NCBI GenBank assembly: GCA_902571865.1
Contig: CACGDO010000001.1
Location: 208,315-272,314 of the forward strand
Direction: 5' to 3'
DNA from: an uncultured Alphaproteobacteria bacterium
GTDB taxonomy: Bacteria; Pseudomonadota; Alphaproteobacteria; HIMB59; GCA-002718135
DNA: 64,000 bases
Shown: positions 28,370-37,248 of the stretch, one piece after another
Layout of the letters: the number at the start of each line of letters is the position of its first letter
Numbering within the stretch: the stretch's first letter is position 1
The notes under the pieces: model-generated
The model's input: the letters and a program-made list of their open reading frames with translations, nothing else
Told to the model about the DNA's origin: nothing
The model's database searches: none
Translations under genes and position numbers: made by a program

Positions 28370-29509
28370 TTAATTAATATTTTCTAACACAGTTGCAATA
28401 CCTTGACCCAAACCTATACATTGTGTCGCTAATCCATATTTTTTATTATTATTTTGCAATAAAGTTGCAACTTTACCTGTAATCCTTGCTCCAGTAGCAC
28501 CTAAAGGGTGGCCTAATGCTATTGCTCCACCATGAATATTTACTTTATTTATGTCCATATTTAATTCTTTAATACATGCTAATGATTGGGAAGCAAATGC
28601 CTCATTTAGTTCCACAATATCAATATCGGAAATAGATAAATTAGCTCTCTTTAAAGCTTTTTTGGATGCATTAATTGGGCCAAGACCCATTAATTCTGGC
28701 GGACAACCAACCACAGCTGTAGATTTGATACGAGCTAAAATATTTAAATTATTTTTTTTTGCATATTCTTCCTCACAGACAATTACTGCTGATGCTCCAT
28801 CTGTTAATGGTGAGGCTGTACCAGCTGTAACTGTTCCATTCTCATCAAAAGCAAGTTTTAATCCATCTAAAATTTCATGAGAGGTGTTAGGTCGAATTCC
28901 ACCATCTTTATTAATTTTCTCATCATTATTTGTGATAGAAACTATTTCATTGTCAAACATATTTGAGTCTCTAGCCAAATTAGCTTTGTAATGGCTGCTA
29001 ATTGCAAAGTCTTGTTGTTCTTTTCGAGAAATATCAAATTTTTTTGCAACATTTTCAGCTGTAATACCCATAGACATATATACATTTGGATTATCTTTAC
29101 TTAATTGAGGATGAGGATCGTATGTTAATCCATTCATAGGTATAAATGTCATACTTTCTACACCACAACATAAAAAAACATCTCCAGAGTTAATTGCAAT
29201 CGCACCAGTTGCATCATGAATAGCTTGCATTGAAGAACCACACCATCTGTTGACTGTCATACCTGCTACATGTTCTGGCATATCTGTCATGAAAGAAACA
29301 ATTTTAGCAATATTATTACCTTGTGCTCCTTCTGGATACGCACAGCCAGTAATAATGTCCTCTATGTCATTTTTATTAATTTGAATTTCATTAAGTAATT
29401 GATTTATTGTTTGTGATAGAATGTCTTCTGGTCTTATATTAGCCATTTCACCTTTACGAGCAAAAGTGAAGGGTGATCTTTTGTAACCTACAATAACTGC
29501 ATTTCTCAT
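28370..29509 (-). CDS. Acetyl-CoA C-acyltransferase (thiolase, FadA-like)
   Basis: Thiolase of 379 residues. Nucleophile Cys90 lies in NRWCGSSMQAIHDA, His334 in GGAIALGHPLGATGARI, and the second acid-base Cys364 in QCIGLGQGIA. The CIGLGQG form rather than CIGGGQG is typical of degradative FadA-like enzymes. It should cleave 3-ketoacyl-CoA at the end of each beta-oxidation round. It starts immediately after apt and precedes the acyl-CoA dehydrogenase; the hydratase/dehydrogenase for the two middle steps must be elsewhere. Confidence 0.92.
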   Translation of the reverse strand: MRNAVIVGYKRSPFTFARKGEMANIRPEDILSQTINQLLNEIQINKNDIEDIITGCAYPEGAQGNNIAKIVSFMTDMPEHVAGMTVNRWCGSSMQAIHDATGAIAINSGDVFLCCGVESMTFIPMNGLTYDPHPQLSKDNPNVYMSMGITAENVAKKFDISRKEQQDFAISSHYKANLARDSNMFDNEIVSITNNDEKINKDGGIRPNTSHEILDGLKLAFDENGTVTAGTASPLTDGASAVIVCEEEYAKKNNLNILARIKSTAVVGCPPELMGLGPINASKKALKRANLSISDIDIVELNEAFASQSLACIKELNMDINKVNIHGGAIALGHPLGATGARITGKVATLLQNNNKKYGLATQCIGLGQGIATVLENIN

Positions 29510-30025
29510 TTAAAACTCCATTAAAGAATGTATCTCAATTCCTTTTTCAATTAGTTTTTTATCACCACTTAAATCTGGTAAATTTATTATAAAACCTGCA
29601 CCAACAATATTTTTGTCTTCAAACTTTTTAATTAAATCTACTGCCGCAAGTGCGGTTCCACCTGTTGCTAAAAGATCATCAATAATTAATAAATCTTTAT
29701 GACCATCTAAGGCATCTGTATGAATATGCATTTCAGTTGATCCATATTCTAAGTCGTATGAAGTTTTGAAAGTATCAAATGGAAGTTTATGAGGCTTTCT
29801 TAAAGGAACGAATGCAGCATTTAAAAAATAAGCTATAGCTCCTGCCATAATAAATCCACGTGATTCTATACTTAAAACTGCATCTATTTTTTTATTTTGC
29901 CATGGTTTTACCATGTCATCAATTACTTGTTTAAAGTGTCCTGCATTTTGCAATAGTGTTGTAATATCTCTGAATTGAATTCCTTTAACAGGATAATCAG
30001 CAATTGTTCGAACGTATTCTTTCAT
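29510..30025 (-). CDS. apt: Adenine phosphoribosyltransferase
   Basis: Apt, 171 residues, salvages adenine to AMP. Signatures are GIQFRDITTLLQN, IESRGFIMAGAIAYFL, PLRKPHKLP and the PRPP loop LLIIDDLLATGGTALAAVDL. Adenine released by the nucleosidase encoded at 21949-22479 would be reused here. It overlaps the upstream phosphatase gene by one base and its stop abuts the thiolase ATG. Confidence 0.96.
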   Translation of the reverse strand: MKEYVRTIADYPVKGIQFRDITTLLQNAGHFKQVIDDMVKPWQNKKIDAVLSIESRGFIMAGAIAYFLNAAFVPLRKPHKLPFDTFKTSYDLEYGSTEMHIHTDALDGHKDLLIIDDLLATGGTALAAVDLIKKFEDKNIVGAGFIINLPDLSGDKKLIEKGIEIHSLMEF

Positions 30026-30585
30026 TAGTTTTTTTCAATGTCTTTTATATCAAATAAAGTAACAGGTGCAAAATTTGAAGAACAATCGTATGTTTTGGTA
30101 TAAGGGAATTTTAAAAATGATTTTGAGATTTGATTGCTAACATCTAATTTCTTTTCAAAGTGATTTATCAATAATTTATTTGGGTTTGCATGTGGTGCAA
30201 GATTACGAATATATTTAATTGTATTTTCAATATTAGTTTTGTTTTCTCTACATAGTAAATAAGTAGCTGTTGCCATTGATCTTGACACACCACACCAACA
30301 ATGAATAACAATATCTTCATCATAAGTATATTTAGAAGTAAAATTAGCTATTGAATTTACATGTTCTTCCGCAGGTAGAATTTGTGGTATTTCATCAGTA
30401 TTCAATCGAAATATTTTATTATTGCTACTAATTTCAATAATATCGTCAAATCCTAACTTTAAATGATTTTTTACACCCTTAGGTGTTTCTGGTGCATATC
30501 CTGGATCAATTACAGATACAAGATATTTGGGCTGTATGCTTTCACACACATTAGATAAATCATTAAGAGAACAAACAATTATCAT
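30025..30585 (-). CDS. Protein-tyrosine/dual-specificity phosphatase-like protein
   Basis: A 186-residue protein with a cysteine phosphatase signature CX5R: His95, Cys96 and Arg102 in IVIHCWCGVSRSMATATY. A possible general-acid Asp lies earlier (FDDI, residues 46-49). Alphaproteobacteria carry this family widely, but the substrates are unknown. Its start follows a terminator hairpin, so it probably has its own promoter or depends on read-through from the sugar-binding-protein gene. Confidence 0.82.
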   Translation of the reverse strand: MIIVCSLNDLSNVCESIQPKYLVSVIDPGYAPETPKGVKNHLKLGFDDIIEISSNNKIFRLNTDEIPQILPAEEHVNSIANFTSKYTYDEDIVIHCWCGVSRSMATATYLLCRENKTNIENTIKYIRNLAPHANPNKLLINHFEKKLDVSNQISKSFLKFPYTKTYDCSSNFAPVTLFDIKDIEKN

Positions 30586-30612
30586 AAAAAAAGGGTGGTA
30601 TAAACCACCCTT
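30586..30612 (-). terminator. Intrinsic terminator after sugar-binding-protein gene
   Basis: Minus strand: AAGGGTGGT (30612-30604), four-base loop, ACCACCCTT (30599-30591), continuing into a T run ending at 30586. The stem is perfect over nine pairs. It ends the solute-binding-protein transcript just before the phosphatase ATG. Confidence 0.85.
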
Positions 30613-30633
30613 AATAAAAGTAAAATAATTAAA

Positions 30634-31968
30634 CTACTCTGCAGTTGCATCAGCTAATATTGCATTAGCATCTTCATTTAATTGATTTAATGTTGAAATG
30701 ATATCATCGCCATTAATGATTGCTGCATAAGCTTTTTCAACCTCACCTCTAACTGAATAATAACCAGGAACTGATGGTTCGCCTTTTCCGTATTGAACCA
30801 TTGTTAATGATTTATCATATTGAGGTAATTCAGCTCTTTTTTCAGCAATTAATGGATGATCTGCAGAAGAAGTTCTAACAAAACCATATCCACTTTCAGT
30901 TGACCATACTGCTGAGTTCTCAGTATTAGAAATATATTTCATCCACTGATATGCTGCTACCATTCTATTAGCATCACCTGAATTTCCCATAATTAAACCA
31001 CCACCATATAAGTTAAGCACTGGTTCACTAGTGGTGTATGATAATGGAGCTACATCCCAATTACCATTATAACCCTCTTCAATGGCTTTCTGGAAATAAG
31101 TAATACCAGAAGTAGATCCTGCAGCAAATAAAACAGAACCTTGTCCTAAGTATTGCTGGTCAGTGTATTTACCTCTTGCAACTATTGCGCAACCTTTATT
31201 AGCCATTCCTTGAATGAATTCCATAGCTTCAATGGCTTTTGGTCCATTATAAATATACTGACCATTATCATAGTCAAATACATCACCTCCATGCGCAAAT
31301 ACCCATGCTGCAAAGTTACTTGCATCTGTATCTATTTCATATCCATAACTTGGGACGTCTTCACCCATTTTACCGCTATAATCTTGATTGGTTGCAGCAC
31401 ATGCTGCTTCCGCAAAATCAGCAGGAGTTTTAGGAGCATCTAAACCCAGTTCCTTTAACCAATCTGCATTGTAATAAAGGATCTCTATTGATTTTCCAAC
31501 TTCATGTAATAGTTTTGGATTTCCATCAAAATATGGTGAAAAGCCAACAGTCCAGTTTGCACCCCAATCTGCTATGTCATCTTGAGAAACACCCCATTTT
31601 TTACTATTTGCTAAAATATTTTGATCAATTGAAGCGCCAATTAAGTACATGTCTGCAGCAGCATTACCATAACCTCTTGCAACGTCTGCTATATCTTTTG
31701 TTCCAGCAGCAGACATCATAGCAGATTGAACTTTTCCGTAATGCCCTTTGTGAACAACATTAACTTTTATTCCTGTTTCAGCCTCAAATCTTTCAGCTCT
31801 TGCCATCATTGCATCTAATCTTTCATCTGAATATTGAACCCAGAATTCAACAGTTTGACCTGAAGGATCTGCATTTTCAATATCTTGTGCAGTAATTGCG
31901 AATGATTGCGAGGAGATAAAAAATAAAGAAGCTAAGAAGAAATTTAAAACATATTTATAAAATTTCAT
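30634..31968 (-). CDS. Sugar ABC transporter, periplasmic binding protein (family 1)
   Basis: Extracellular solute-binding protein family 1, 444 residues from ATG 31966-31968 (a longer ATT start is unlikely). A signal peptide of about 24 residues ends SQSFA. The mature part has the MalE/UgpB layout: TVEFWVQYSDERLDAMMARA near the N-terminus, a hinge around KSIEILYYNADWLKELGLD, and YGGGLIMGNSG plus YQWMKYISNTEN in the C-lobe. The ligand could be a sugar, a polyol or glycerol 3-phosphate. Base composition is optimised as for an abundant protein. It follows the two permease genes instead of preceding them, and has its own 3' terminator. Confidence 0.9.
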   Translation of the reverse strand: MKFYKYVLNFFLASLFFISSQSFAITAQDIENADPSGQTVEFWVQYSDERLDAMMARAERFEAETGIKVNVVHKGHYGKVQSAMMSAAGTKDIADVARGYGNAAADMYLIGASIDQNILANSKKWGVSQDDIADWGANWTVGFSPYFDGNPKLLHEVGKSIEILYYNADWLKELGLDAPKTPADFAEAACAATNQDYSGKMGEDVPSYGYEIDTDASNFAAWVFAHGGDVFDYDNGQYIYNGPKAIEAMEFIQGMANKGCAIVARGKYTDQQYLGQGSVLFAAGSTSGITYFQKAIEEGYNGNWDVAPLSYTTSEPVLNLYGGGLIMGNSGDANRMVAAYQWMKYISNTENSAVWSTESGYGFVRTSSADHPLIAEKRAELPQYDKSLTMVQYGKGEPSVPGYYSVRGEVEKAYAAIINGDDIISTLNQLNEDANAILADATAE

Positions 31969-32038
31969 AATCACCCCGTAAAAAATATTTATTAATATAG
32001 AGGTAAAATTAGAGTTTTGTTACAAAAAATTTACTGAT

Positions 32039-32884
32039 TTATTCTTTTAATCCAAAGTTTGATATACTTTCTATGAATAACTTCTGAGTAAAAAAGTATA
32101 ATACTAAAATTGGAAAAATTGCAATTAAGCAAGCAGCCATCAATAAATTAAAATTAGGCCCCACTTCTCTCACAAAACTATAGATAGAAACTGTTACAGG
32201 ATACCAATCATCTTTAGTTAATATAAGTAAAGGCCAAGCAAAACTATTCCACGCTATAATAAAAGTAAATAAAGAGACTGTCACAATAATAGGTTTGCTC
32301 ATTGGGATTACTACCTTGAGTAAAAAATTTAAATGAGAAGATCCATCTAGTCTTGCAGCATCCCATAATTCATTTGGTATCTTTTTAAAATATTGTCTTA
32401 ACAAGAAAATTACAAAAATATTTCCCATAAATGGAACAGTTAAACCTTGAAGACTATTCATCCAAGAAGGTCCAAATGGCAATGGAATAATTTCCCCTCT
32501 AATAATTAATAAATGAGGTAATAATGTAATGATTTCTGGAATCATCAATGAAAGTAACAACATATAGAATATAATATTTTTAAATGGGAATTCTATTTTA
32601 GCAAAAGAGTATGCTGCTGGAATACTAGTTAATAAAACACCAATGACAATTATTGAACTTATTATTAAACTATTAAATGTATAACGTTGAAATCTATTAG
32701 ATGTCCACACTTCATAATAATTTTCAAACATCAATTTTTTTGGAAATAAATATTGATTTGATGCTTCTCCAGCTGTCATCAATGATGTTGATATCATGTA
32801 AAAAAATGGGTAAATTGAAATAATAAAAACTATTAATAAAATTAAATAAGGTATCCTTGTTTCAGCATTAATAATTCTAATCAT
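32039..32884 (-). CDS. Sugar ABC transporter permease (MalG-like)
   Basis: Six-helix permease of the MalG/LacG class, 281 residues. The ATPase-contact motif reads LWDAARLDGSSHLNFLLKV with typical flanks (PNELWDAARLDG, VIPMSKPI). Overlaps the first permease gene by 8 bases. Together with it and the binding protein it makes an importer, but no ATP-binding subunit is in the window. Confidence 0.93.
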   Translation of the reverse strand: MIRIINAETRIPYLILLIVFIISIYPFFYMISTSLMTAGEASNQYLFPKKLMFENYYEVWTSNRFQRYTFNSLIISSIIVIGVLLTSIPAAYSFAKIEFPFKNIIFYMLLLSLMIPEIITLLPHLLIIRGEIIPLPFGPSWMNSLQGLTVPFMGNIFVIFLLRQYFKKIPNELWDAARLDGSSHLNFLLKVVIPMSKPIIVTVSLFTFIIAWNSFAWPLLILTKDDWYPVTVSIYSFVREVGPNFNLLMAACLIAIFPILVLYFFTQKLFIESISNFGLKE

Positions 32885-34001
32885 AACTTAACCTTTTTCT
32901 AAAAATTACATATTGCGATATTGCTAAAATATTTAGAAGTATAAATAAAATTACCCCTTCAGCTGCAGCATAACCATATTTCACCCTACCCCAAAAATGA
33001 TCAAAAATTTCTATTGTAACAACATCCATTGTATCTCCAGCAGAAGAAGTTTGCATAACAAAAATACTATTGAAAGCTTGAAAGGTATTTATAAAACCAG
33101 TCAACATTAGAAAAAATATAATAGGCATTAATAGTGGTATTGTAATTTTAATAAATGTTTGCCATCTACTAGCTCCTTCTGCTTTTGCAGCCTCATATAA
33201 ATCAGAGGGTATAATTGATAAACCCGCGAGTAGAATTATTGCATAGTAGCCAGTATAAGACCATATTCCATATATGATTGATGACATTAGAGCTAAACTT
33301 GGTCCAGCTAGTAGGCCTTCTATTTTTATACCAAATAAAACTTCGGTAATAGGTCTTTTATCAAATAACCACATTTGAGGCTCAAAACCAAATATTCCTA
33401 TTAGTTGATTTAAAAAAGAATTTTCAGCTTTACCAAATATTAAAAAAAATACTGCAGCACCCATTACTGCTGGAGTAATGTAAGGAAATAGTAAAATCAT
33501 TTGAAAGAATTGTTTACCAGCTAATTTTTGGTACAAAGCAAATGCTATTATTAATCCTAATCCAACCTCAAAAATTATAGTGAAAAACGAATAATAAAAA
33601 GTATAAATAAGAGAGTAAAGATAGTCTTCATCACCTGTTAAAAGCATTTTTTCCCAGTTGATATTAATTAATATTATTCCAATAATTAATATTGCAATAG
33701 ATAAAAATGCTAAATAGATTTTATTTTTTACTTTATTTTTAAATTCACTCCACAATCCATAACTCAATATCAATAACAATAATCCTAAAACAAATAACCA
33801 AAAAGCTGGTATGTCTCCAAGTATTCTTTGGTAATTCTCAAATCCTAAAAATCTCCCTTTAAAAACTTTCCACTTGTGTACACTCATGTACATTCCAAAA
33901 AAAACAGGAAAAATTCCAAATAGGCTGATTATTAAAACAGCAGGAAGAATTAATAAATATCCTGTAAGTTTTTCTGAATGATTTAATAAGAATTTATTCA
34001 T
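32877..34001 (-). CDS. Sugar ABC transporter permease (MalF-like) with extra N-terminal helices
   Basis: MalF/LacF-class permease, 374 residues, about 70 longer than common. The first helix (LTGYLLILPAVLIISLFGIF) is followed by an insertion at about residues 64-115 that holds two extra hydrophobic helices before the usual core. The EAA loop is YEAAKAEGASRWQTFIKI. It overlaps MOSC and the second permease gene by 8 bases on each side, so the set is tightly coupled. Confidence 0.9.
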   Translation of the reverse strand: MNKFLLNHSEKLTGYLLILPAVLIISLFGIFPVFFGMYMSVHKWKVFKGRFLGFENYQRILGDIPAFWLFVLGLLLLILSYGLWSEFKNKVKNKIYLAFLSIAILIIGIILININWEKMLLTGDEDYLYSLIYTFYYSFFTIIFEVGLGLIIAFALYQKLAGKQFFQMILLFPYITPAVMGAAVFFLIFGKAENSFLNQLIGIFGFEPQMWLFDKRPITEVLFGIKIEGLLAGPSLALMSSIIYGIWSYTGYYAIILLAGLSIIPSDLYEAAKAEGASRWQTFIKITIPLLMPIIFFLMLTGFINTFQAFNSIFVMQTSSAGDTMDVVTIEIFDHFWGRVKYGYAAAEGVILFILLNILAISQYVIFRKRLSYD

Positions 34002-34752
34002 TAATTTTTATCAGATCACCTTTATTTATTTTACCATAATTTAAAGGATCTAAATATATTCCTAAATTTATATGGTTGTATATTTTTTTTAGATTTAAAG
34101 GAATATTAAGATTTATATCAGAAGTTTTGGGCTTAATATTAGTTGCTGAACATCTAGGAATTTCTTTAATAACTTTAAATTTTATATCATTGATTGATAA
34201 GACTTTACCTATTAACTTCCTTTCTTCCCATTTATCTAAATCTTCTACATATATATTTCCTCTAAAACGCTCATATTCAATTTTATGATTAGAGAGGTTT
34301 TCAAAGTCTTTAATACTGTTTAAATTTATTAATGATATTGATTTATTTGGCATTGTATCAAAAAAAGGATTCATACTATCTTTTAATAAATTAATATTAT
34401 TTATATTTGGTAAAATATCCTCAAGTTTAGTACATAAGATTTTTACTTCGTGTTGATTGTCAATATCTGTTTTTAAAATTATTTTATTTTCAAATTTTAG
34501 TATTAAAAAATTATCTTCTAATAAAAAATTATATTGATTTAATTCAGGATATTTTTTTAGTGATAAAAAATTATAAATTTCTCGTTTTAAAGGGTTTTTT
34601 TTTATTAATTCTATATCTTTAAAATTAAGATTATTAGTGAAAGCAAATATTCGATCATTTTTTATACCAATATTTTTAATTATCTCTAAGTTGTCTACAT
34701 TATTAAAAGAAAGAGATTTTACAGGTGAAAAATATAGATTTTTGATTTTCAC
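33994..34752 (-). CDS. MOSC domain protein
   Basis: Protein of 252 residues with an N-terminal MOSC beta-barrel (IKNLYFSPVKSLSF) and a C-terminal MOSC domain. The segment YERFRGNIYVEDLDKWEERK and the conserved Cys in EIPRCSATNI, which binds sulfur or molybdopterin in the family, are visible. MOSC proteins carry sulfur for Moco or reduce N-hydroxylated compounds (mARC type). Its translational coupling to sugar permease genes is unusual, with no evident functional link. Confidence 0.82.
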   Translation of the reverse strand: MKIKNLYFSPVKSLSFNNVDNLEIIKNIGIKNDRIFAFTNNLNFKDIELIKKNPLKREIYNFLSLKKYPELNQYNFLLEDNFLILKFENKIILKTDIDNQHEVKILCTKLEDILPNINNINLLKDSMNPFFDTMPNKSISLINLNSIKDFENLSNHKIEYERFRGNIYVEDLDKWEERKLIGKVLSINDIKFKVIKEIPRCSATNIKPKTSDINLNIPLNLKKIYNHINLGIYLDPLNYGKINKGDLIKINE

Positions 34753-34764
34753 TTATACTAACAT

Positions 34765-35463
34765 TTAAGTTTTTTTTAAAAAATACTGATCTAAAAATGA
34801 ATCTAACCAATTTGAAATATTTTTATTATATTTGTAACGATAATAAAGTTGAACAAATATATTTTGTGCACCTTTAACAAATAATTTTTTAGGATTCTTT
34901 AATAATACCAAATACAACCATCTTATATGAAGTTTAAAATTTACTTCAGGATGAAATTGAAGAGCATAACAGTTTTGATATTTAAAAGCTTGATTATTAA
35001 AAATATCACCTCTTGCTAATAACTCACAGCCTGTAGGAAGATCAAATCCTTCTGAATGGAATTGAAAGAAAATTTTTTGAGAATTAAAAAGATTTTTTGC
35101 ATTTTCAGTTGGTTCAATTTTATAAAAACCGATCTCTGAAAGTCCATCTTTATTACTTGTGATTTCTGAACCTAAACATTTAGCTAATAATTGTGCGCCA
35201 AAACAAATTCCAAGATAAGGAACGTCAGTTTTTATAACTTTGTTTATCCATTCTAATTCTTTATTTATATACTCATCTTCATCGTTTATGCTTCCTGGCG
35301 CACCAAATACAACTATAGCTGAGTATTGGTTAATATTTAGAGGAAGTTCTTCACCTAAGGGTGGCCTACATATTTCAGCAACATACCCCCTATCTCTAAA
35401 TTTATTTCCTACATCTCCTGGAACTGAAGTTTTTTGATGTAATACAAACAAAACCTTATTCAT
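34765..35463 (-). CDS. Class I glutamine amidotransferase-like protein
   Basis: GMP-synthase-like amidotransferase of 232 residues. The catalytic triad is visible: Cys in PYLGICFGAQLLAKCLG, and His and Glu in ALQFHPEVNF. Related stand-alone proteins act on glutamine or gamma-glutamyl compounds; the partner here is unknown. It is the first gene of the leftward MOSC-permease transcript. Confidence 0.88.
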   Translation of the reverse strand: MNKVLFVLHQKTSVPGDVGNKFRDRGYVAEICRPPLGEELPLNINQYSAIVVFGAPGSINDEDEYINKELEWINKVIKTDVPYLGICFGAQLLAKCLGSEITSNKDGLSEIGFYKIEPTENAKNLFNSQKIFFQFHSEGFDLPTGCELLARGDIFNNQAFKYQNCYALQFHPEVNFKLHIRWLYLVLLKNPKKLFVKGAQNIFVQLYYRYKYNKNISNWLDSFLDQYFLKKT

Positions 35464-35553
35464 ACTAAATTATTAATAATAAATATTTTATTAATATGAA
35501 AATATTATTTCATAAAAAATGTAAGTATTTTGTATATTAATTTATAAAGATAC

Positions 35554-35964
35554 TTATGTGACAAAATAATCAACATCTAAAATCTTTATGTAAAACATAA
35601 GAGTAAAATAACCAAAATTCATCATTACAACAAAACTGATAAGCATATTGATCGATTTAGGGAGTGAATTTCCTAAAAAATCATCCCAAAAAACTTTTTC
35701 TAAATATAGAGCTAATTCAAAGTAAATAAGTGTAATGATTGCAGCATTAAAGATTATTAAAGAAGTTAATCCATTTAAACTCAACAAATAATTAATAAAA
35801 ATCAATATCAAAGAAGAAAAAGAATAAATAAATAAATTTAATAAGATTTTTTTATTTTTTGAAAATTTTTTGAAAAAAATAAAATATCTTGTGTTTAAAA
35901 ATAACGAAATTAATATCGAGCTAAAAAAAGAAATAATTAATATTTTTGTTATTTGATATTCCAT
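35554..35964 (-). CDS. Small integral membrane protein, unknown function
   Basis: I do not recognise this 136-residue protein. It has four predicted membrane helices (about residues 6-26, 40-62, 66-88 and 105-128), a Lys-rich loop after the first helix (KKFSKNKK) and an acidic loop before the last (EKVFWDDF). No signature motif is visible. It diverges from a methyltransferase gene over 49 bases and is followed by an 90-base gap before the amidotransferase gene. Confidence 0.6.
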   Translation of the reverse strand: MEYQITKILIISFFSSILISLFLNTRYFIFFKKFSKNKKILLNLFIYSFSSLILIFINYLLSLNGLTSLIIFNAAIITLIYFELALYLEKVFWDDFLGNSLPKSINMLISFVVMMNFGYFTLMFYIKILDVDYFVT

Positions 35965-36013
35965 TTATATGTATTTTTTATATAACTAAAAAATATATAA
36001 GAAAAATAATAAA

Positions 36014-36784
36014 ATGAAATTTGATAATGAAACTAGTATTATTCAACAAAAAATAGCGAACAGTTATGCTGGGGTTTCACGAAGACTAGCTATTGTAAAT
36101 GCCCTAGATTTAGAGTCTAATGAAACTGTTATCGATATTGGTTGTGGTGGCGGTCATTTAGTCCAAGAAATTTCATTATCTATTGGAGAACAAGGCAAAG
36201 TAATAGGAATTGATCCAAGTCAAGATCAGTTAGATGTTGCAAGCGATAAATGTAAAGATCAAAATAATGTGGAACTTATTTGTACTACAGCTGATGAAAT
36301 CAATATAGAAGATGCTTCATGTGATAAAATTACAGCTACTCAAACATTAGAATATATTGAAGATATAGATACATCTTTAAAAGAAATAAAAAGAATTTCT
36401 AAAACTAATTCTAAATTTGTTAATGTCTCAATTCTCTGGGACTATTTTAGATTTTATGGACCAGAAAAAGAAATTAATGATCTCATCCATGAGGCGTTTA
36501 GAGCCCATTGTTTTCACCAGATGCTTCCACTTGATTTGAATGGTAAATTAAAAAAACTTGGATATAAAAATATAAGTTCCCAAAATTTATCTTATTTAAT
36601 TACAAATAGAGATAATAATTCACCAGCAATTTTTTATGAAACTATGTTAAGTAAGTTTGCTTTAAGCCAAGGTGTTTCAGAAGACAAAGTAGATGATTGG
36701 AAAAAACAATTAAATAAATCTGAAAAAGTAGGTAATTTCGGATTTACAAGTTTTCCAGTATTAACTGCGGCATATTTAGGTTAA
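36014..36784 (+). CDS. Class I SAM-dependent methyltransferase
   Basis: A 256-residue methyltransferase of the UbiE/Methyltransf_11 type. Motif I is TVIDIGCGGGHLVQEIS, the acidic residue binding the SAM ribose is in IGIDPSQDQLDVA, and motif post-III is ATQTLEYIEDIDTSLKEI. Substrate unknown. Followed at 8 bases by ytoQ on the same strand. Confidence 0.85.
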   Translation: MKFDNETSIIQQKIANSYAGVSRRLAIVNALDLESNETVIDIGCGGGHLVQEISLSIGEQGKVIGIDPSQDQLDVASDKCKDQNNVELICTTADEINIEDASCDKITATQTLEYIEDIDTSLKEIKRISKTNSKFVNVSILWDYFRFYGPEKEINDLIHEAFRAHCFHQMLPLDLNGKLKKLGYKNISSQNLSYLITNRDNNSPAIFYETMLSKFALSQGVSEDKVDDWKKQLNKSEKVGNFGFTSFPVLTAAYLG

Positions 36785-36792
36785 TTTAAAAA

Positions 36793-37248
36793 ATGAAATT
36801 AAAAGTTTATTTATCTGGTGAAATTCATACTAATTGGCGAGATGAGATTATAGATAAATGTAAATCTAAGAATTTAGAAATAGAATTTTCAAGCCCGACT
36901 ACTAATCATGAATTATCAGATGATGTTGGTGTAAAAATACTTGGTGAAGAAGAAAAAAAATTTTGGCACGATAACAAAGGAGCTAAAATAAATGCTATAC
37001 GAACTAGAAATTCGATTGAAAAAGCAGATATAGTTGTAGTACGTTTTGGTGAGAAATATAAACAATGGAATGCTGCTTTTGATGCAGGGTATGCATCAGC
37101 CTTGAATAAATCTCTCATAATAATGCATAACGATGAACATCAGCATGCTTTAAAAGAAGTAGATGCAGCAGCACTTGCTGTTACAAAAAACATTGATGAG
37201 ATAGTAAATATTTTACAGTATTCTGTAGAAGGATCATTAGAGTTTTAA
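36793..37248 (+). CDS. ytoQ: YtoQ family protein
   Basis: A 151-residue protein matching the YtoQ family. Features are KVYLSGEIHTNWRDEI at the start, FSSPTTNHELSDDVG, and VRFGEKYKQWNAAFDAGYA, a nucleotide-sugar or nucleoside 2-deoxyribosyltransferase-like fold. No enzymatic role has been established for YtoQ. The stop codon abuts the convergent SulP stop. Confidence 0.88.
   Translation: MKLKVYLSGEIHTNWRDEIIDKCKSKNLEIEFSSPTTNHELSDDVGVKILGEEEKKFWHDNKGAKINAIRTRNSIEKADIVVVRFGEKYKQWNAAFDAGYASALNKSLIIMHNDEHQHALKEVDAAALAVTKNIDEIVNILQYSVEGSLEF

Noticed and set aside
31153-31443. Plus-strand frames opposite the sugar-binding protein
   Set aside because: Composition rich in His, Leu and Ile reflects the antisense of a conserved gene; no start signal.
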